Shown: positions 47,325 through 54,135, counted from the first letter of the stretch. The stretch is DNA of 64,000 nt from an uncultured Kordia sp. (GCF_947489565.1 NZ_CANLEA010000012.1:1-64000), one strand, 5' to 3'. Numbers and translations: made by a program. The notes: generated by a model not told the origin, from the sequence alone.

Positions 47325-47429
47325 TTAGCAATTACAATTTACACAGGTACAGTTTTCACAAGTACATTGATTGCATTGTCCTTTTTTGCAACTTACACAG
47401 TTACACGTACAGTTTGTATGATTTTCCAT
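47325..47429 (-). CDS. 34-residue Cys-rich, metallothionein-like protein
   Basis: Very short gene, read leftwards from the ATG at 47429 to TAA at 47325. It begins 'MENHTNCTCNC' and ends 'CTCVNCNC'. There are 11 Cys in 34 residues, almost all as CxC or CxxC pairs and with few hydrophobic residues, which is the composition of metallothioneins. It probably binds Cu(I), Zn or Cd. It lies 50-74 bases upstream of the SigZ-like gene on the same strand, and that sigma factor also has a four-Cys tail, so both may belong to a metal or redox response. No family was recognised. Confidence 0.65.
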   Translation of the reverse strand: MENHTNCTCNCVSCKKGQCNQCTCENCTCVNCNC

Positions 47430-47539
47430 TGTATGTTTTTTAAATTCACACAGTAGACGGAAAATGCTTCAAAAAGATGCATTTTTTAAAAGAAAATTTT
47501 AATTCGGATGATTTTCATCTTTTGAATGCTTTATGAAGT

Positions 47540-47674
47540 CTAATTATCGCGCTGTTCAAATTCTTCAGTTTCTTTGATTCGAATTCGTCTTCTGATAAGA
47601 TATATAAAAATGCCGATAACGGTTCCCCAAATGAGTCCGTGAAGACTTAGTATAAATGTAACGAGTGTGTCCAT
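47540..47674 (-). CDS. Small single-helix membrane protein
   Basis: 44 residues from the ATG at 47674: one hydrophobic helix ('LVTFILSLHGLIWGTVIGIF', about 4-23) followed by a basic, then acidic tail ('IRRRIRIKETEEFEQRDN'), so the C terminus is probably cytoplasmic. It begins one base after the YbjQ stop codon, so it is coupled to that gene. A longer in-frame start at 47722 would lie inside the ybjQ coding region and is rejected. Family unknown. Confidence 0.55.
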   Translation of the reverse strand: MDTLVTFILSLHGLIWGTVIGIFIYLIRRRIRIKETEEFEQRDN

Positions 47675-47675
47675 A

Positions 47676-47990
47676 TTATTTAAATCTAACAGCAGTTCCA
47701 TACGCCAAAATTTCAGAAGCACCTTGCATTACCATCGATGTTGTCATTCTAACATTTACAATAGCATCCGCTCCAAGTCGTTGTGCATCTTGTTTCATTC
47801 TGTGTAAAGCTTGTTCTCTAGATTGCGCTTGTAGTTTTGAATATTCTTCAATTTCTCCTCCAATTATGTTTTTGAATCCTGCAAAAATATCTCTTCCAAT
47901 GCTTCTGGCTCTTACGGTGCTACCTCTAGCAACTCCTAATATTTCACTAATTTCTCTGTTGGGTACTTTTTCTGTTGTTGTAATGATCAT
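47676..47990 (-). CDS. YbjQ/UPF0145 family protein
   Basis: 104 residues. The family pattern is clear: 'MIITTTEKVPNREISEILG', 'GSTVRARSIGRDIFAGFKNI', 'SREQALHRMKQDAQRLGADA' and 'ILAYGTAVRFK'. YbjQ-type proteins form pentameric beta-alpha rings of unknown function, sometimes annotated as heavy-metal binding. The small membrane protein encoded next probably shares its transcript. Proximity to the Cys-rich gene and SigZ is suggestive but not proof of a shared metal role. Confidence 0.9.
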   Translation of the reverse strand: MIITTTEKVPNREISEILGVARGSTVRARSIGRDIFAGFKNIIGGEIEEYSKLQAQSREQALHRMKQDAQRLGADAIVNVRMTTSMVMQGASEILAYGTAVRFK

Positions 47991-48040
47991 TTTCAGTATG
48001 TTTTTATGATATGATGCTAAATATGAACATTTGTTACAAC

Positions 48041-49612
48041 TTATAGATCATTAATTTTAACTTTCTTGTCACAAATGGCTTTTCTATATCGTTGCAATTC
48101 TTCTTTGACTTTGGGCGTAAGTAAGTATAAACCAATCATATTAGAAACCATCATGGAGAAAACCATCGCATCTGCAAAGTCAACAACAGCTTGTAAACTC
48201 GCTGCCGCACCAATGATGACAAAAATACAGAAGATGGTTTTGTAGATGTATTCTGCTTTTTTACTTCTTCCAAATAAATACGACCACGCTTGATGTCCGT
48301 AATATGACCAAGAAATCATCGAAGAAAACGCAAATAGTATCACCGCAACAGTTAATACATACGGAAACCACGAAATTCCACTTTCTAGCGCATTTGAGGT
48401 TAAGATCGCTCCTTGTTCATAGGAAACTTCGGTTCCTACAGCAATTTGCCCTGTAATGATGAGCACCAATGCCGTCATGGTACAAACGACCACAGTATCA
48501 ATAAATGGTTCTAGCAATGCTACTAAACCTTCGCTAGCAGCGTAATTGGTTTTTACCGCAGCATGTGCAATGGACGACGAACCTATTCCTGCTTCGTTGG
48601 AAAAAGCAGCACGTTTGAAACCTTGAATCATCACACCAATAAATCCGCCAGCAACACCTTCATAACTAAATGCTCCATTAAAAATTTCGCTGAATGCCGC
48701 TGGAATGCTTTCATAGTTAATTCCCAAAATGATGACAATAGCAATGACATAGGTTGCGACCATTAAAGGGACGATTTTGTCCGTGACGTTTGCTATTTTT
48801 TTAATTCCACCAATGATCACAATTCCAACAAACGTTGCCATGATGATTCCGAAAAGCCAACCTTTTCCATAAAAAATGCTTTCCGTTCCGCCAGTTACGT
48901 ATTGAAATAATTGAAAAGCTTGATTGACTTGAAACATGTTTCCGCCTCCAAAAGATCCGCCAATACACATAATAGCAAATACAACGGCTAATATTTTCCC
49001 CAAACGTTTGAATCCTTTTTCGTGTAATCCTTTGCGTAAATAATACATTGGTCCGCCATACACGACTCCATTTTCGTCAACTTCACGGTATTTTACACCT
49101 AAGGTACATTCGACAAATTTGGAAGCCATTCCTAAGAATCCGACTAAAATCATCCAAAAAGTTGCTCCTGGACCGCCAATGGAAAGTGCAATGGCAACTC
49201 CGGCAATATTTCCGAGTCCGACAGTAGCCGATAAAGCTGCTGTGAGTGCTTGAAAGTGTGATACTTCTCCGGCTTGAGCTGCTGAAACGGAGGAAGAAAC
49301 CTCCACTTTTTGATCATTCTCTAATTCGTCATAATCACCTTTAACCACTTTTATTGCTGTGAAAAATCCGCGGACATTGATGAGTTTAAAGTAGATCGTA
49401 AAATAGCTCGCTCCTATCATCAATACAATAAGTACCCAAGGAATTCCGACTTCGCCTGTGATGGGAATTTCAGCAAAAATGGCATCTGTAAACCAACTTG
49501 TAGCATTTTTAAAATTTTCGTTGATTCGTTCGTCCAGTGAGGTTGGAGTGTCTTGCGCAAGTGTTACTAACGGCAACAACATGCTCAAAAATAATACGTG
49601 TACTGATTTCAT
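48041..49612 (-). CDS. AGCS family sodium:alanine symporter
   Basis: 523 residues. A signal-like N terminus ('LFLSMLLPLVTLAQ') and a short extracytoplasmic segment (20-50) come before about ten membrane helices. AGCS signatures are 'ALTAALSATVGLGNIAGVA', 'GGPGATFWMILVGFLGMASK', 'YGGPMYYLRKGL' and 'GFKRAAFSNEAGIGSSSIAH'. The carrier imports alanine or glycine with sodium. The extended N terminus is often seen in marine Bacteroidota. The gene stands alone between the YbjQ and DinB genes, all on the minus strand but widely spaced. Confidence 0.93.
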   Translation of the reverse strand: MKSVHVLFLSMLLPLVTLAQDTPTSLDERINENFKNATSWFTDAIFAEIPITGEVGIPWVLIVLMIGASYFTIYFKLINVRGFFTAIKVVKGDYDELENDQKVEVSSSVSAAQAGEVSHFQALTAALSATVGLGNIAGVAIALSIGGPGATFWMILVGFLGMASKFVECTLGVKYREVDENGVVYGGPMYYLRKGLHEKGFKRLGKILAVVFAIMCIGGSFGGGNMFQVNQAFQLFQYVTGGTESIFYGKGWLFGIIMATFVGIVIIGGIKKIANVTDKIVPLMVATYVIAIVIILGINYESIPAAFSEIFNGAFSYEGVAGGFIGVMIQGFKRAAFSNEAGIGSSSIAHAAVKTNYAASEGLVALLEPFIDTVVVCTMTALVLIITGQIAVGTEVSYEQGAILTSNALESGISWFPYVLTVAVILFAFSSMISWSYYGHQAWSYLFGRSKKAEYIYKTIFCIFVIIGAAASLQAVVDFADAMVFSMMVSNMIGLYLLTPKVKEELQRYRKAICDKKVKINDL

Positions 49613-49727
49613 CTGTTCGTTTTTTTGATTGGTACGAAGATGAAATTATGTACTGTATTACAAAAGGTTACGCAGTGCTGTTTTTAATTTGTGTAGTAGT
49701 TAAGTATTGGGTTAAGTATGCTTTTTA

Positions 49728-50210
49728 TTACTTTTTTAAATACTTGATAATGATTCCGAGTTGTCCTAAATGATATATGTCGTGATGCAACATTCCATTG
49801 ATTAAAAAACGGTAGGGATACTTTCCTTTAAAGTCCGTATCGTAATATTCTTCTTGAAGAAACGCATCTTCTTTTTCTTTTAATAAGTAGATCAATTCTG
49901 TGAGCGTATCATCATATTCGGATTTTATGGAAAGCCAACCTTTCAGTTTTAATTTTTCGTTGGGAAGCCAATTTTCTTCGCAATCATCTGTTTTACTTCC
50001 TGTTCCGGTTTTTATTTTTAGAATGGCTTCTTTTCTCCACAAGGTTAGATGGGAAATGATTTCTGCGATACTGTGAAGGTTTTCCATTGGTCTTGTAAAT
50101 ACTAAACTATCATCTATTGTAGAAAGTTTGCTTTGATACGAACTTCCAATCCAAATTTTACCTTGTTGAATTTCATTGAGTTGCGCAATGATTTCGTCAA
50201 TTATTTTCAT
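49728..50210 (-). CDS. DinB family protein
   Basis: 160 residues forming a four-helix DinB fold. The putative metal-binding His triad is His46 in 'LHSIAEIISHLTLWRKEA' and the two in 'LHHDIYHLGQLGIII'. The conserved 'HLTLWRKEA' and 'HHDIYHLGQ' motifs support the call. DinB-like proteins include thiol S-transferases (bacillithiol) and many of unknown function. It is 22 bases downstream of the membrane LuxR-type gene on the same strand, so the two may be cotranscribed. Confidence 0.88.
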   Translation of the reverse strand: MKIIDEIIAQLNEIQQGKIWIGSSYQSKLSTIDDSLVFTRPMENLHSIAEIISHLTLWRKEAILKIKTGTGSKTDDCEENWLPNEKLKLKGWLSIKSEYDDTLTELIYLLKEKEDAFLQEEYYDTDFKGKYPYRFLINGMLHHDIYHLGQLGIIIKYLKK

Positions 50211-50231
50211 CCGTTTTAAAGAGTATTTATA

Positions 50232-51365
50232 CTATTTACATGCAATGGTTGCGTATTCGAGGAGTTTATTTTCTGTAGCGTACGCGATGAGTTGTTCTTT
50301 TCCGTCCGAACCACTAATGTTCAATATTTTTTTGATTTGATAGATATGTGCCTGAAAACCGTCTACACTTATGTGCATGGCTTCCGCAATTTCTGTGTAT
50401 GATTTTTTTTCGCCACAAATGCCCAAGTTTGCTAAGACTTCTTTTTGTCGATCGGAGAGTATGATTTTAGACGCTTCTTGCATTTTAGAAACTTTCTGCT
50501 CTTGTTTTTTGAGTTTTTTTGTCAAGGATTGAATGGTATCAATATGACTTTCATTGGCGATTTGCAGTTTTTCATTTTCAAGCTGTAAAGTATTACGTTC
50601 TGCTTCCAACATGACAAATTCTGATTGCTGTTGTTCTTTTTCCGAAAGAAATTTCCAGCTATATAATAAAATTGAAAATAGTAAAATGAAGATAAATTTA
50701 AAGGAAATTGCCGTAATGATTCCGAACAAACTCCAATTGGATAAACTGATGAATTCTTGAACCAATTCATACGGAATGATTCTGTGAGAAACCGCAATGA
50801 TGATCAACACGAACAACGAAAAGCAGGGCAAATACATGAACCGCATGTTTCGATTTATGAAAGCACTATTCAATTCATATAATAAAGCCAATGCCACTAC
50901 TAATGAAATTGGAATGTCAATAAGCCAAATAAAACTGCTGCTGATATCTGGATTTGTATATGAAGTTGCGATAAATACAAAAGCAATCATGCTGAAAATA
51001 CCACTATACAGCATGACAAATTCCTTGATGGAAAAACGCTGTACAAGTTGTACAATCATATTTCGTTTGCTTTGGTGTTCTATAGATGGTAAGGATAGTA
51101 AGATGAATAGCGAATTGATCAACGAGATAAAAACGCCCCAATATACCAACCATTTGACTTGTGGAGAGATTTCAAAATATTTTGTAGCGACTAAGGTAAC
51201 GAGCGCGCCAATTCCCCATGCAAAAATTGCCAATCCAAACCATTTAATTCCGCTAATGGTCGTAGGATTTTGCTGTTTTCGCTCTTTGTCATAAATACGT
51301 TGAATGACAAACGCAGTGAGCAAGCAAACCAATGCGGTTACAAAAGAATCTATATGCGCGTACAT
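50232..51365 (-). CDS. Membrane-anchored LuxR-type transcriptional regulator
   Basis: 377 residues. About seven hydrophobic helices occupy 1-235 ('FVTALVCLLTAFVIQRIY', 'WFGLAIFAWGIGALVTLVA', 'ISFKFIFILLFSILLYSW'). A coiled coil follows (about 238-300, 'LQLENEKLQIANESHIDTIQ'), then a LuxR-type HTH (about 305-370, 'LSDRQKEVLANLGICGEK', 'AMHISVDGFQAHIYQIKKIL'). It is likely a one-component membrane sensor that dimerises via the coiled coil. It stands divergent from the Cys-rich peptide gene at 51568, with a 202-base gap between them. Confidence 0.85.
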   Translation of the reverse strand: MYAHIDSFVTALVCLLTAFVIQRIYDKERKQQNPTTISGIKWFGLAIFAWGIGALVTLVATKYFEISPQVKWLVYWGVFISLINSLFILLSLPSIEHQSKRNMIVQLVQRFSIKEFVMLYSGIFSMIAFVFIATSYTNPDISSSFIWLIDIPISLVVALALLYELNSAFINRNMRFMYLPCFSLFVLIIIAVSHRIIPYELVQEFISLSNWSLFGIITAISFKFIFILLFSILLYSWKFLSEKEQQQSEFVMLEAERNTLQLENEKLQIANESHIDTIQSLTKKLKKQEQKVSKMQEASKIILSDRQKEVLANLGICGEKKSYTEIAEAMHISVDGFQAHIYQIKKILNISGSDGKEQLIAYATENKLLEYATIACK

Positions 51366-51567
51366 ATTTTAGGAATTGATTGATGTTTTAAAGGTACTTA
51401 TTTTTTAAAGAATTGAAATGTACTTAGAAATAAGTACTGTGTTTGACAAAAATCTTCTCCTTAAAATTGATGTAGTAAAATTTAAAAAAGGAAAATATGG
51501 CATTCCCGTAATCAACTCATCTTAAATCTATTTAACTTATAAATTATTAACCAAAAATTATATAATC

Positions 51568-51759
51568 ATGTTGAAATCAATTTTAAATGTTGAAGGCGTA
51601 AAGCGATTGAACAAATCTGAACAATCTTCAGTAAAAGGAAGTTTTGGAGGATGTAACATTTTTACATGCACACCAAGTAGTGATGGATGTCCATGTTACG
51701 ATAATCCGAATTCGCCAGATGGCAGAGGTTGTTGTATGGATGGTCAATGTACAGACTAA
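51568..51759 (+). CDS. Cys-rich peptide precursor (GG-type leader)
   Basis: 63 residues. The leader 'MLKSILNVEGVKRLNKSEQ' ending 'VKGSFGG' matches another Bacteroidota precursor type (with 'LNKSEQ...IKGG'). The core of 37 residues has seven Cys ('CNIFTCTPSSDGCPCYDNP', 'GRGCCMDGQCTD'), so one Cys would remain unpaired if only disulfides form. The acidic 'DNPNSPDGRG' loop could bind calcium. The gene is divergent from the membrane LuxR-type regulator, with its own terminator at 51774. No processing gene is adjacent. Confidence 0.75.
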   Translation: MLKSILNVEGVKRLNKSEQSSVKGSFGGCNIFTCTPSSDGCPCYDNPNSPDGRGCCMDGQCTD

Positions 51760-51773
51760 TAATTCACGCAATG

Positions 51774-51800
51774 AAGCGATCGAGAGGTCGCTTTCTACTT
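51774..51800 (+). terminator. Terminator of the peptide gene at 51568
   Basis: AAGCGATC, loop GAGA and GGTCGCTT form an 8-bp stem (one G-U pair), with a T-rich tail. Confidence 0.7.
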
Positions 51801-51820
51801 TTTTGATTGTTTCTCTTCTC

Positions 51821-51923
51821 ATAAAAAAGGAACACCCATTGGTATTCCTTTTCAAATAATTTTTTAGTACATACTTCTTAGTTGAATGTATCTCCTGCTT
51901 CGCAATCACATTCAGTCATATTA
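51821..51923. repeat. Direct repeat copy 1 (peptide 3' end plus terminator)
   Basis: About 102 bases, from ATAAAAAAGGAACACCC through the stop codon and the last 14 codons of a peptide gene, recur at 52137-52238. I count one indel and two or three substitutions. The pair marks a tandem duplication of a peptide cassette. Confidence 0.85.
51825..51852 (-). terminator. Terminator of the peptide array, left end
   Basis: AAAAGGAA (51825-51832) and TTCCTTTT (51845-51852) with inner ACC/GGT form a hairpin that, on the minus strand, is followed by T residues. It ends transcription of the peptide gene at 51937, reading through the remnant. Similar hairpins lie at 52141, 52397, 53046 and 53482. Confidence 0.75.
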
Positions 51924-51930
51924 CCTAGCT
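51878..51930 (-). pseudogene. Truncated C-terminal remnant of a peptide precursor gene
   Basis: The minus strand encodes 'NMTECDCEAGDTFN' and a stop (51878-51922), differing by one residue from the C terminus of the intact gene at 52193 ('NMTECACEAGDTFN'). No leader or start codon remains. The intact sequence AGCTGCTGGTGTAAT is reduced to AGCTAGGTAAT at the break. It is therefore a leftover of a duplicated cassette, now in the 3' region of the gene at 51937. Confidence 0.7.
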
Positions 51931-51936
51931 TTTAAT

Positions 51937-52101
51937 TTAACAAACCATATTAGATGTAATTTCTGGCTTGCATTCACATACAGTTTCTTGACATAAACAA
52001 CTTGTTTCTGAGTTATTTCCTCCTCTTATCTGATCAAGAATCTCTAATTTAGAGACTGTACGTTTTTTAAAAATTAAACGTTTATTAATCTTTTTCTTCA
52101 T
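51937..52101 (-). CDS. GG-leader peptide precursor, CxC family
   Basis: 54 residues, below usual gene-finding limits. It begins 'MKKKINKRLIFKKRTVSKLE' and its leader ends 'QIRGG'. The core contains 'TSCLCQETVCECKPE' and a final Cys, giving five Cys. The arrangement TSCxCxxTxCxCE is shared with the genes at 52193 and 52846. A -7-like TATTTTG lies about 29 bases upstream of the ATG. Maturation and role are unknown; Cys pairs two residues apart would suit metal or thioether chemistry. Confidence 0.7.
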   Translation of the reverse strand: MKKKINKRLIFKKRTVSKLEILDQIRGGNNSETSCLCQETVCECKPEITSNMVC

Positions 52102-52140
52102 AATTTGAATATTTATTTATTTCAATTTACAAAATAATAA

Positions 52141-52168
52141 AAAAGGAACACCCATTGGTATTCCTTTT
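52141..52168 (-). terminator. Terminator of the peptide gene at 52193
   Basis: Same hairpin as at 51825 (AAAAGGAA/TTCCTTTT with ACC/GGT), inside the second copy of the direct repeat, 25 bases after the stop codon. Confidence 0.75.
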
Positions 52169-52192
52169 CAAATAATTTTTAGTACATACTTC

Positions 52193-52351
52193 TTAGTTGA
52201 ATGTATCTCCCGCTTCGCAAGCACATTCAGTCATATTACACCAGCAGCTCGTTTGAGATGTATCTTTACCTCCTTTTAATTGCTCTGTAACACTCAATGA
52301 AGAAATAATACGTTTCTTAAAAGCTAAATTTTTAATGGTTGGTTTTTTCAT
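52193..52351 (-). CDS. GG-leader peptide precursor, CxC family
   Basis: 52 residues, short of most gene-finding limits. It starts 'MKKPTIKNLAFKKRIISSLS' and the leader ends 'EQLKGG'. The core reads 'TSCWCNMTECACEAGDTFN' with four Cys in the TSCxCxxTxCxCE pattern. A nearly identical C-terminal tail survives as a remnant at 51878. A TATTTTAG element lies about 28 bases upstream of the ATG, and a terminator 25 bases downstream, so it appears to be its own transcription unit. Confidence 0.72.
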   Translation of the reverse strand: MKKPTIKNLAFKKRIISSLSVTEQLKGGKDTSQTSCWCNMTECACEAGDTFN

Positions 52352-52396
52352 GATTTAAGTTTTTGGTTATACTTATGTCTAAAATACTAAATTGAA

Positions 52397-52426
52397 AAAG
52401 GAATACCCTTCGATATTCCTTTCTTT
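52397..52426 (-). terminator. Terminator of the peptide gene at 52455
   Basis: AAAGGAATA (52397-52405) and TATTCCTTT (52414-52422) form a 9-bp stem 33 bases after the stop codon on the minus strand. The stem sequence is related to the hairpins at 53046 and 53482. Confidence 0.72.
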
Positions 52427-52454
52427 TCACGCTTTTACTATCAAAAACAAGAAA

Positions 52455-52691
52455 CTACCAACAATACTGTGGATCTGTATCTTTTGTATTTGGACATTGA
52501 CGCAAGAACGATGGACTACAACCTAATGTAAAGTCTTCCATACACAGAATAATGGCACTTACTTCGCTGTCACTAGCACAACCTGGAACTGTAGACATGG
52601 TTCCTGTTCCACCAACTACTTGGTTTAATTCATTGATTTTTGACACTGTTTTTTTACTTAATGATAGATTTTTAACTTTTTGCTTTTTCAT
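52455..52691 (-). CDS. GG-leader peptide precursor, paralog of 53537
   Basis: 78 residues. The leader 'MKKQKVKNLSLSKKTVSKIN' ending 'QVVGG' is the Bacteroidota precursor type. The core starts 'TGTMSTVPGCASDSEVSAII' and contains 'LCMEDFTLGCSPSFLRQC' and a terminal Cys-Trp, five Cys in all. It differs from the gene at 53537 at about 15 positions, so the two are a recent duplicate pair with most change in the core's second half. It is flanked by its own terminator. No family-specific enzyme is near. Confidence 0.78.
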   Translation of the reverse strand: MKKQKVKNLSLSKKTVSKINELNQVVGGTGTMSTVPGCASDSEVSAIILCMEDFTLGCSPSFLRQCPNTKDTDPQYCW

Positions 52692-52845
52692 AATTACATT
52701 TTTTTGATTGAAACTAAATTACGAACAGAAATATTAAATTTCTCACAAGTAAACTATAAAAAATAACCCAAATTCATGTTTTATTTTTATGATCATCATA
52801 AGAAGAATTTATATCAAAAAATAAATTCAGAATTGCAGATAAATT

Positions 52846-53001
52846 TTAACCAACTGTTTTTTCTAATTCACATTCGCATACGGTGTCTATACACAAACAG
52901 CTTGTATGCGAAGTATTTCCTCCTTTTAATTGTTCCATAATTTTGAATGAAGAAATCGTGTTTTTCTTGAATGTTAAATTTTTAATAGTTTGTTTTTTCA
53001 T
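52846..53001 (-). CDS. GG-leader peptide precursor, CxC family
   Basis: 51 residues, not likely to be called by standard tools. It begins 'MKKQTIKNLTFKKNTISSFK' and the leader ends 'EQLKGG'. The core holds 'TSCLCIDTVCECELEK' with four Cys in the same TSCxCxxTxCxCE pattern as at 51937 and 52193. A TATTTTAA element lies 29 bases upstream of the ATG. Unlike its neighbours I see no clear hairpin after the stop, so its transcript may run into the gene at 52455. Confidence 0.7.
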   Translation of the reverse strand: MKKQTIKNLTFKKNTISSFKIMEQLKGGNTSHTSCLCIDTVCECELEKTVG

Positions 53002-53045
53002 GATTTTAAATTTTTGGTTTTACATAGTTTTAAAATATTAAATTG

Positions 53046-53075
53046 AAAAAGGAATATCAAATGATATTCCTTTTT
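53046..53075 (-). terminator. Terminator of the peptide gene at 53104
   Basis: AAAAAGGAATATCA, two-base loop and TGATATTCCTTTTT form a 14-bp perfect palindromic stem with U tract. A near-identical stem follows the gene at 53537. Confidence 0.82.
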
Positions 53076-53103
53076 AATTATCAACGACTAAAAATAACAC
53101 ATG

Positions 53104-53316
53104 CTATTCTTCTCCTGCGATACAGTAATACGATGGACAACCTCCTAAACGAGAATCGCACATGTGATTTGAACATGCTTCTACCAAAGTAATTGTTGGG
53201 CAACCATTAGTAACACACATTGGATACCCACTTCCGCCTCCTTTGATGGCATTATTCGTAAGATTTGAAACTAGTTTTTTACTTAACCTAAGACTTTTAA
53301 CTTCTCTTTTTTTCAT
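53104..53316 (-). CDS. GG-leader peptide precursor, six-Cys core
   Basis: 70 residues. The leader 'MKKREVKSLRLSKKLVSNLT' ends 'AIKGGG'. The core has six Cys ('PMCVTNGCPTITLVEAC', 'HMCDSRLGGCPSYYC'), with spacing unlike its neighbours, so it is a separate precursor type within the cluster. TACATTG lies 30 bases upstream of the ATG as a -7-like element, and the motif AATTTATAAATTGCA is 115 bases upstream. Its terminator is the perfect hairpin at 53046. Function unknown. Confidence 0.76.
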   Translation of the reverse strand: MKKREVKSLRLSKKLVSNLTNNAIKGGGSGYPMCVTNGCPTITLVEACSNHMCDSRLGGCPSYYCIAGEE

Positions 53317-53430
53317 AATTAAAATGTTTTGATTTATAATAGAGACAATGTAAAAGAATACGCTTAGTTACGTCGTTTTTTTACGAGCGAATACGTGCGT
53401 TTGCATACATTTATGAGTAGTATCTAATGG

Positions 53431-53445
53431 AATTTATAAATTGCA
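53431..53445. promoter_or_regulatory. Shared palindromic motif AATTTATAAATTGCA, copy 2
   Basis: Exact 15-base match to 9884-9898 and 53982-53996, with palindromic core AATTTATAAATT. It lies upstream of the peptide gene at 53104 (minus strand). Nearby CGTTTGCATACAT (53397-53409) is also shared in similar form with 53853-53866. The rest of 53317-53480 shows no gene. Confidence 0.4.
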
Positions 53446-53481
53446 TCTAAGTTTGAACATATGCTATTCTAAAATAGAAAA

Positions 53482-53510
53482 AGGAATATCAAATGATATT
53501 CCTCTCTTTT
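53482..53510 (-). terminator. Terminator of the peptide gene at 53537
   Basis: AGGAATATCA and TGATATTCCT form a 10-bp perfect stem 34 bases after the stop codon on the minus strand, flanked by A-rich sequence that gives U residues. Confidence 0.75.
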
Positions 53511-53536
53511 CATGTTTTTACAATCAAAAACGAAAA

Positions 53537-53773
53537 CTACCAGCAATATCCTGGTGCTGTATTCACAGTTGTTGGACATTGATTTAAGAAAGATGGACTA
53601 CATCCTTGTGTAAATTCTTCCATACATCGAATAACGGCGCTTACTTCGCTCCCGCTAGCACAACCTGGAACTGTAGACATTGTTCCTGTTCCTCCTACTA
53701 ATTGATCTAATTCATTGATTTTAGATACTGTTTTTTTACTTAACGACAGGTTTTTAACTTTTTGCTTTTTCAT
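53537..53773 (-). CDS. GG-leader peptide precursor, paralog of 52455
   Basis: 78 residues. The leader is the same as at 52455 except for 'DQLVGG' at the end; the core is 'TGTMSTVPGCASGSEVSAV', then 'RCMEEFTQGCSPSFLNQC' and a terminal Cys-Trp. The untranslated leader text TTAAAACTATTATT before the ATG is identical to that of the gene at 9535, more than 40 kb away. A TAGTTTCG element lies 30 bases upstream of the ATG, again as at 9535. It is divergent from the membrane AraC regulator at 54136. Confidence 0.8.
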   Translation of the reverse strand: MKKQKVKNLSLSKKTVSKINELDQLVGGTGTMSTVPGCASGSEVSAVIRCMEEFTQGCSPSFLNQCPTTVNTAPGYCW

Positions 53774-53847
53774 AATAATAGTTTTAAAAAATTAATGTTT
53801 AAACGAAACTATGAAATGAACTACTCAAAATCGTCTCATAACTCACA

Positions 53848-53996
53848 CAAACGTTTGTTTGTATACATAGAGACATTGTTTTACAAACTCCTTCAAAAAA
53901 TAGCGATGGACTCTTGCTCAGTAATTGATAAATGGTCAAAACATGTGTATTTGTACACATATGTACTCGAGTAGTATTACAAATTTATAAATTGCA
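53848..53996. promoter_or_regulatory. Divergent regulatory region with palindromes
   Basis: Between the peptide gene (53773) and the AraC-type gene (54136). It holds CAAACGTTTG (53848-53857, perfect palindrome), a GTAC-rich dyad near 53951-53966 and the motif AATTTATAAATTGCA (53982-53996) that recurs at 9884 and 53431. These are candidate binding sites for the flanking regulator. Nothing else is recognised in the 362-base gap. Confidence 0.4.
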
Positions 53997-54135
53997 TGTA
54001 ACTTTTAAAGTTTGTCTTTTCTTTAATAAAAAGGGGTTGAAGAGCATCTGCCAATATTTTAATCGAAATTCCATCTGTTATCATTTTTTTAAGACTTTTC
54101 AGCGTGATTTCTAATTATATTTAGTTAAAAAAAAA

